From positions 1-62,436 of the forward strand of contig JBKDUF010000139.1 of assembly GCA_046339595.1 (NCBI GenBank): a stretch of 62,436 nucleotides of DNA. The letters are read 5' to 3'. Shown here piece by piece: positions 59,811-62,436 of the stretch. The first letter of the stretch is position 1. Every line of letters starts with the position of its first letter. The stretch is from Ga0077527 sp021300125. GTDB lineage: Bacteria > Pseudomonadota > Gammaproteobacteria > Burkholderiales > SG8-41. The notes under the pieces are model-generated. The model saw only the letters and a list, made by a program, of their open reading frames with translations, was not told the DNA's origin and did no database searches. The translations under genes and the position numbers were made by a program.

Positions 59811-60439
59811 GCCGCCTCCGCCGGTTGCAGCAGCGCCGCGTGACGCTGGGCATCCAGTCCCGGTACCAGCAGAGGCACCACGGCCTGAAGCCGGAATTGC
59901 CGCGGCAGCCTTGCCAGTTCCTGTTCGGGATGCACGCCTTTCATCGCGATCAGGACGCCGTTGCGGGCGCACAGGTGGCCGGCCAGCTTCACAAAATCCG
60001 CAACCTCGGCAAATGCGCGCGAAATCACGGTGTCAAACAGAGCCGGGGCCTTCCAGTCCTCGACCCTGGCACTCACGACCTCAACGTTGCCCGGCTTGAG
60101 TTCGATCACGGCCTGGCGCAGGAATGTGGTCTTTTTGTCGCTGGCATCCAGCAGGGTGAACTGCAAATCGGGGCTCGCCAGTGCCAGCGGAAAACCGGGC
60201 AGGCCGGCACCGCTGCCGACATCCAGTACGCGTGGACCCTGCAGATGGGGCAACACCGCCAGCGAGTCCAGCAGGTGATGCGTCAGCATTTTTTCGGGCT
60301 CGCGTACGGCGGTAAGGTTGTAGGCCTTGTTCCACTTCGTCACCAGCGCAAGATAATCAAGCATGCGCTGCTGCGCCTCGGCACTGATGGCCAAACCCAG
60401 ACCGGCAATGCCCGCGGCAAGCGCGGCAGCCAGGTTCAT
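59807..60439 (-). CDS. rsmG: 16S rRNA (guanine527-N7)-methyltransferase
   Basis: The 210-aa SAM-dependent methyltransferase (formerly GidB) has WNKAYNLTAVREPEKMLTHH, LLDSLAVLP, and the SAM-binding VLDVGSGAGLPGFPLAL. It overlaps mnmG and parA by 4 bases on each side. Confidence 0.95.
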   Translation of the reverse strand: MNLAAALAAGIAGLGLAISAEAQQRMLDYLALVTKWNKAYNLTAVREPEKMLTHHLLDSLAVLPHLQGPRVLDVGSGAGLPGFPLALASPDLQFTLLDASDKKTTFLRQAVIELKPGNVEVVSARVEDWKAPALFDTVISRAFAEVADFVKLAGHLCARNGVLIAMKGVHPEQELARLPRQFRLQAVVPLLVPGLDAQRHAALLQPAEAA

Positions 60440-62328
60440 GCGCTTTTCTTGAGCAGGACGCCCTGCCGTTTCAGGTAAACCAGCAGGACCGAAATCGCCG
60501 CGGGGGTTACGCCGGACACGCGGGAGGCCTGACCCAGCGTTTCAGGTCGGGCCCGGTTCAGTTTCTGCTGCACTTCAATCGACAGCCCGCGCACCTGGCT
60601 GTAGTCGAGACCAGCCGGCAGACGCAGGGATTCCTGCTGTGCCCGGCCTTCGATCTCGCTGTTCTGGCGATCAATATAGCCCTGATACTTGGCCTGGATT
60701 TCGACCTGCTCGGCAACCTGTTCATCGATCACCCCGGGACCTGCCGACGGCAGCCGCATGAGCTGGGCATAGTTCAATTCCGGACGCCGCAGCAGGTCAT
60801 GGAGTGAATACTCACGTTCGATGTTTTTACCAATTAAATCAATAACTTGCTGTTCTGGCAGTTTCTGGGGGTGTATCCAGGTCGAACGCAGCCGCTGCTG
60901 CTCCAGGGCAATGGCTTCACGCTTGCGATCAAAGGCCGCCCAACGCTGATCATCGACCACGCCAAGGCTGCGGCCGATTTCGGTCAGGCGCAGGTCGGCA
61001 TTATCCTCGCGCAAGGACAGACGATACTCGGCGCGACTGGTAAACATGCGGTAGGGCTCTGACACGCCACGGGTGATCAGATCGTCCACCAGAACGCCCA
61101 GATAAGCCTGGTCGCGGGTGGGATGCCAGGGCTCACGACCTGCCACCAGCAAGGCGGCATTGATGCCAGCGAGCAGGCCCTGCGCAGCGGCCTCTTCATA
61201 ACCTGTGGTGCCGTTAATCTGACCGGCAAAAAACAGACCGCGGATGGCCTTGGTTTCCAGCGATGCCTTGAGGCCGCGCGGATCGAAATAGTCATACTCG
61301 ATGGCATAGCCGGGCCGCGTGATGTGGGCGCGTTCGAGTCCCGGGATCGAGCGCACCAGATCGAGCTGAACGTCGAACGGCAGGCTGGTGGAAATACCGT
61401 TTGGATAAAACTCGTTTACCGTCAGGCCCTCCGGCTCGAGGAAAATCTGATGTGAGTCCCTGTCCGCAAAGCGGTGGATCTTGTCTTCGATCGACGGACA
61501 ATAGCGCGGTCCGACGCCCTCGATGACGCCGGTAAACATCGGCGAGCGATCCAGACCGCCGCGAATGATCTCGTGCGTGCGGGCCCGGGTATGGGTGATC
61601 CAGCAAGGCAGCTGCCGCGGGTGCTGTTCGCGGCGACCGAGAAAAGAGAACACCGGCGCCGGATCATCGCCGGGCTGCTCGGTCATCACGCTGAAATCAA
61701 TGCTGCGGCTGTCGATGCGGGGCGGTGTGCCGGTCTTGAGTCGACCGACCGGAAGCTTCAGCTCGCGCAGCCGGGCGGCGAGACTTACAGCCGGCGGATC
61801 GCCGGCGCGCCCGCCCTGATAATGCTGCAGGCCGACATGGATCAGGCCGGACAGAAAGGTGCCCGCGGTCAGCACCACCGCCCGCGCTTCAAATACCAGG
61901 CCGATCTGGGTGACCGCGCCGGTGACCCGGTCGCCCCGCACGACAAGATCATCCACCGCCTGCTGGAAAATCTGCAGGTTCGGCTGATTCTCCAGCCGGC
62001 TGCGGACGGCTTGGCGGTAAAGCACACGGTCAGCTTGGGCGCGGGTGGCGCGCACCGCTGGTCCCTTGCGCGAATTGAGGATGCGGAACTGGATGCCGGC
62101 CTCGTCGGTGGCCGCTGCCATCGCCCCGCCCAGCGCATCCACCTCCTTGACCAGGTGACCCTTGCCGATCCCGCCGATCGACGGGTTGCAGCTCATCTGG
62201 CCCAGCGTCTCGATGTTGTGCGTCAGCAGCAGCGTGGCGCAACCCATGCGCGCGGCGGCCAGCGCAGCCTCCGTCCCGGCGTGGCCGCCGCCGACGACGA
62301 TGACGTCAAAGCGCTTGGGGAATTGCAC
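60436..62328 (-). CDS. mnmG: tRNA uridine-5-carboxymethylaminomethyl modification enzyme MnmG (GidA)
   Basis: The 630-aa FAD enzyme works with MnmE to modify U34 of several tRNAs. It has FAD motif VVGGGHAGTEAALAAARMG, CNPSIGGIGKGHLVKEVDALGG, and the conserved GLFFAGQINGTTGYEEAAAQGL. The C-terminal MnmE-binding helical domain is complete. First of the mnmG-rsmG-parA-parB set; the promoter would lie in the last 108 bases of the window, where I see none clearly. Confidence 0.96.
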   Translation of the reverse strand: MQFPKRFDVIVVGGGHAGTEAALAAARMGCATLLLTHNIETLGQMSCNPSIGGIGKGHLVKEVDALGGAMAAATDEAGIQFRILNSRKGPAVRATRAQADRVLYRQAVRSRLENQPNLQIFQQAVDDLVVRGDRVTGAVTQIGLVFEARAVVLTAGTFLSGLIHVGLQHYQGGRAGDPPAVSLAARLRELKLPVGRLKTGTPPRIDSRSIDFSVMTEQPGDDPAPVFSFLGRREQHPRQLPCWITHTRARTHEIIRGGLDRSPMFTGVIEGVGPRYCPSIEDKIHRFADRDSHQIFLEPEGLTVNEFYPNGISTSLPFDVQLDLVRSIPGLERAHITRPGYAIEYDYFDPRGLKASLETKAIRGLFFAGQINGTTGYEEAAAQGLLAGINAALLVAGREPWHPTRDQAYLGVLVDDLITRGVSEPYRMFTSRAEYRLSLREDNADLRLTEIGRSLGVVDDQRWAAFDRKREAIALEQQRLRSTWIHPQKLPEQQVIDLIGKNIEREYSLHDLLRRPELNYAQLMRLPSAGPGVIDEQVAEQVEIQAKYQGYIDRQNSEIEGRAQQESLRLPAGLDYSQVRGLSIEVQQKLNRARPETLGQASRVSGVTPAAISVLLVYLKRQGVLLKKSA

Positions 62329-62436
62329 GGCGGAGCCCTGGTGGAAAAACAGCCCTGCATTTTAGGAGGCGGCCCCTGTCCACGCTGGCATGTGCCGACA
62401 TCCGCCAAACCCCGGCCACTCGGGTCAGGTCAGCAG

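Overview
The window is GC-rich chromosomal DNA from a betaproteobacterium, most likely order Burkholderiales. The evidence is the set of conserved neighbourhoods (pilMNOPQ-aroK-aroB-dgt-gltBD-hemE-priA-argS-SPOR-dsbA, and mnmG-rsmG-parA-parB-atpIBEFHAGDC), a Bug-family solute-binding protein, a system II (ResB/CcsB) cytochrome c maturation pair beside a cytochrome c4, and a structured element in front of hemB that resembles the hemB RNA motif known from Burkholderiales. I see no tRNA, rRNA, insertion sequence, prophage or CRISPR array.

Region 1 (1-4300) holds a 23S rRNA pseudouridine synthase, a probable Tat-exported lipoprotein M48 metallopeptidase with TPR-like repeats, a co-translated pair (FlK-like acyl-CoA thioesterase and phosphonatase-like HAD hydrolase), a small secreted-protein gene broken by one in-frame amber codon, and a 79-aa protein of unknown function.

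Region 2 (4301-15449) is the most interesting part. Nine genes on the minus strand encode a biotin carrier protein, two different carboxyltransferases, a biotin carboxylase, the two subunits of an NDP-forming acyl-CoA synthetase, an iron-ADH-fold protein that has lost all four metal ligands, a Bug solute-binding protein and a 3-hydroxyisobutyrate-dehydrogenase-like enzyme. A GntR/FCD regulator is divergent. The 114-bp gap between them carries two near-identical 10-bp repeats, and each contains a TTGACA -35 box for one direction. The set looks like a catabolic module that takes up an organic acid, activates it to a CoA ester and carboxylates it. The substrate cannot be read from the sequence.

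Region 3 (15450-25503) has a secreted SH3-like protein, ccsB, resB, cytochrome c4, engB, the structured hemB-upstream element, hemB, an unrecognised 199-aa protein and penicillin-binding protein 1A.

Region 4 (25504-47758) is housekeeping on the plus strand: type IV pilus assembly (pilMNOPQ), shikimate pathway (aroK, aroB), dgt, glutamate synthase (gltB, gltD), hemE, priA, argS, a SPOR protein, two tandem dsbA-like oxidoreductases and a short-chain dehydrogenase.

Region 5 (47763-62436) is on the minus strand: glmU-glmS for UDP-GlcNAc synthesis, then the F1Fo ATP synthase operon ending in a strong symmetrical terminator, preceded by the tightly overlapping mnmG-rsmG-parA-parB genes for tRNA/rRNA modification and chromosome segregation.
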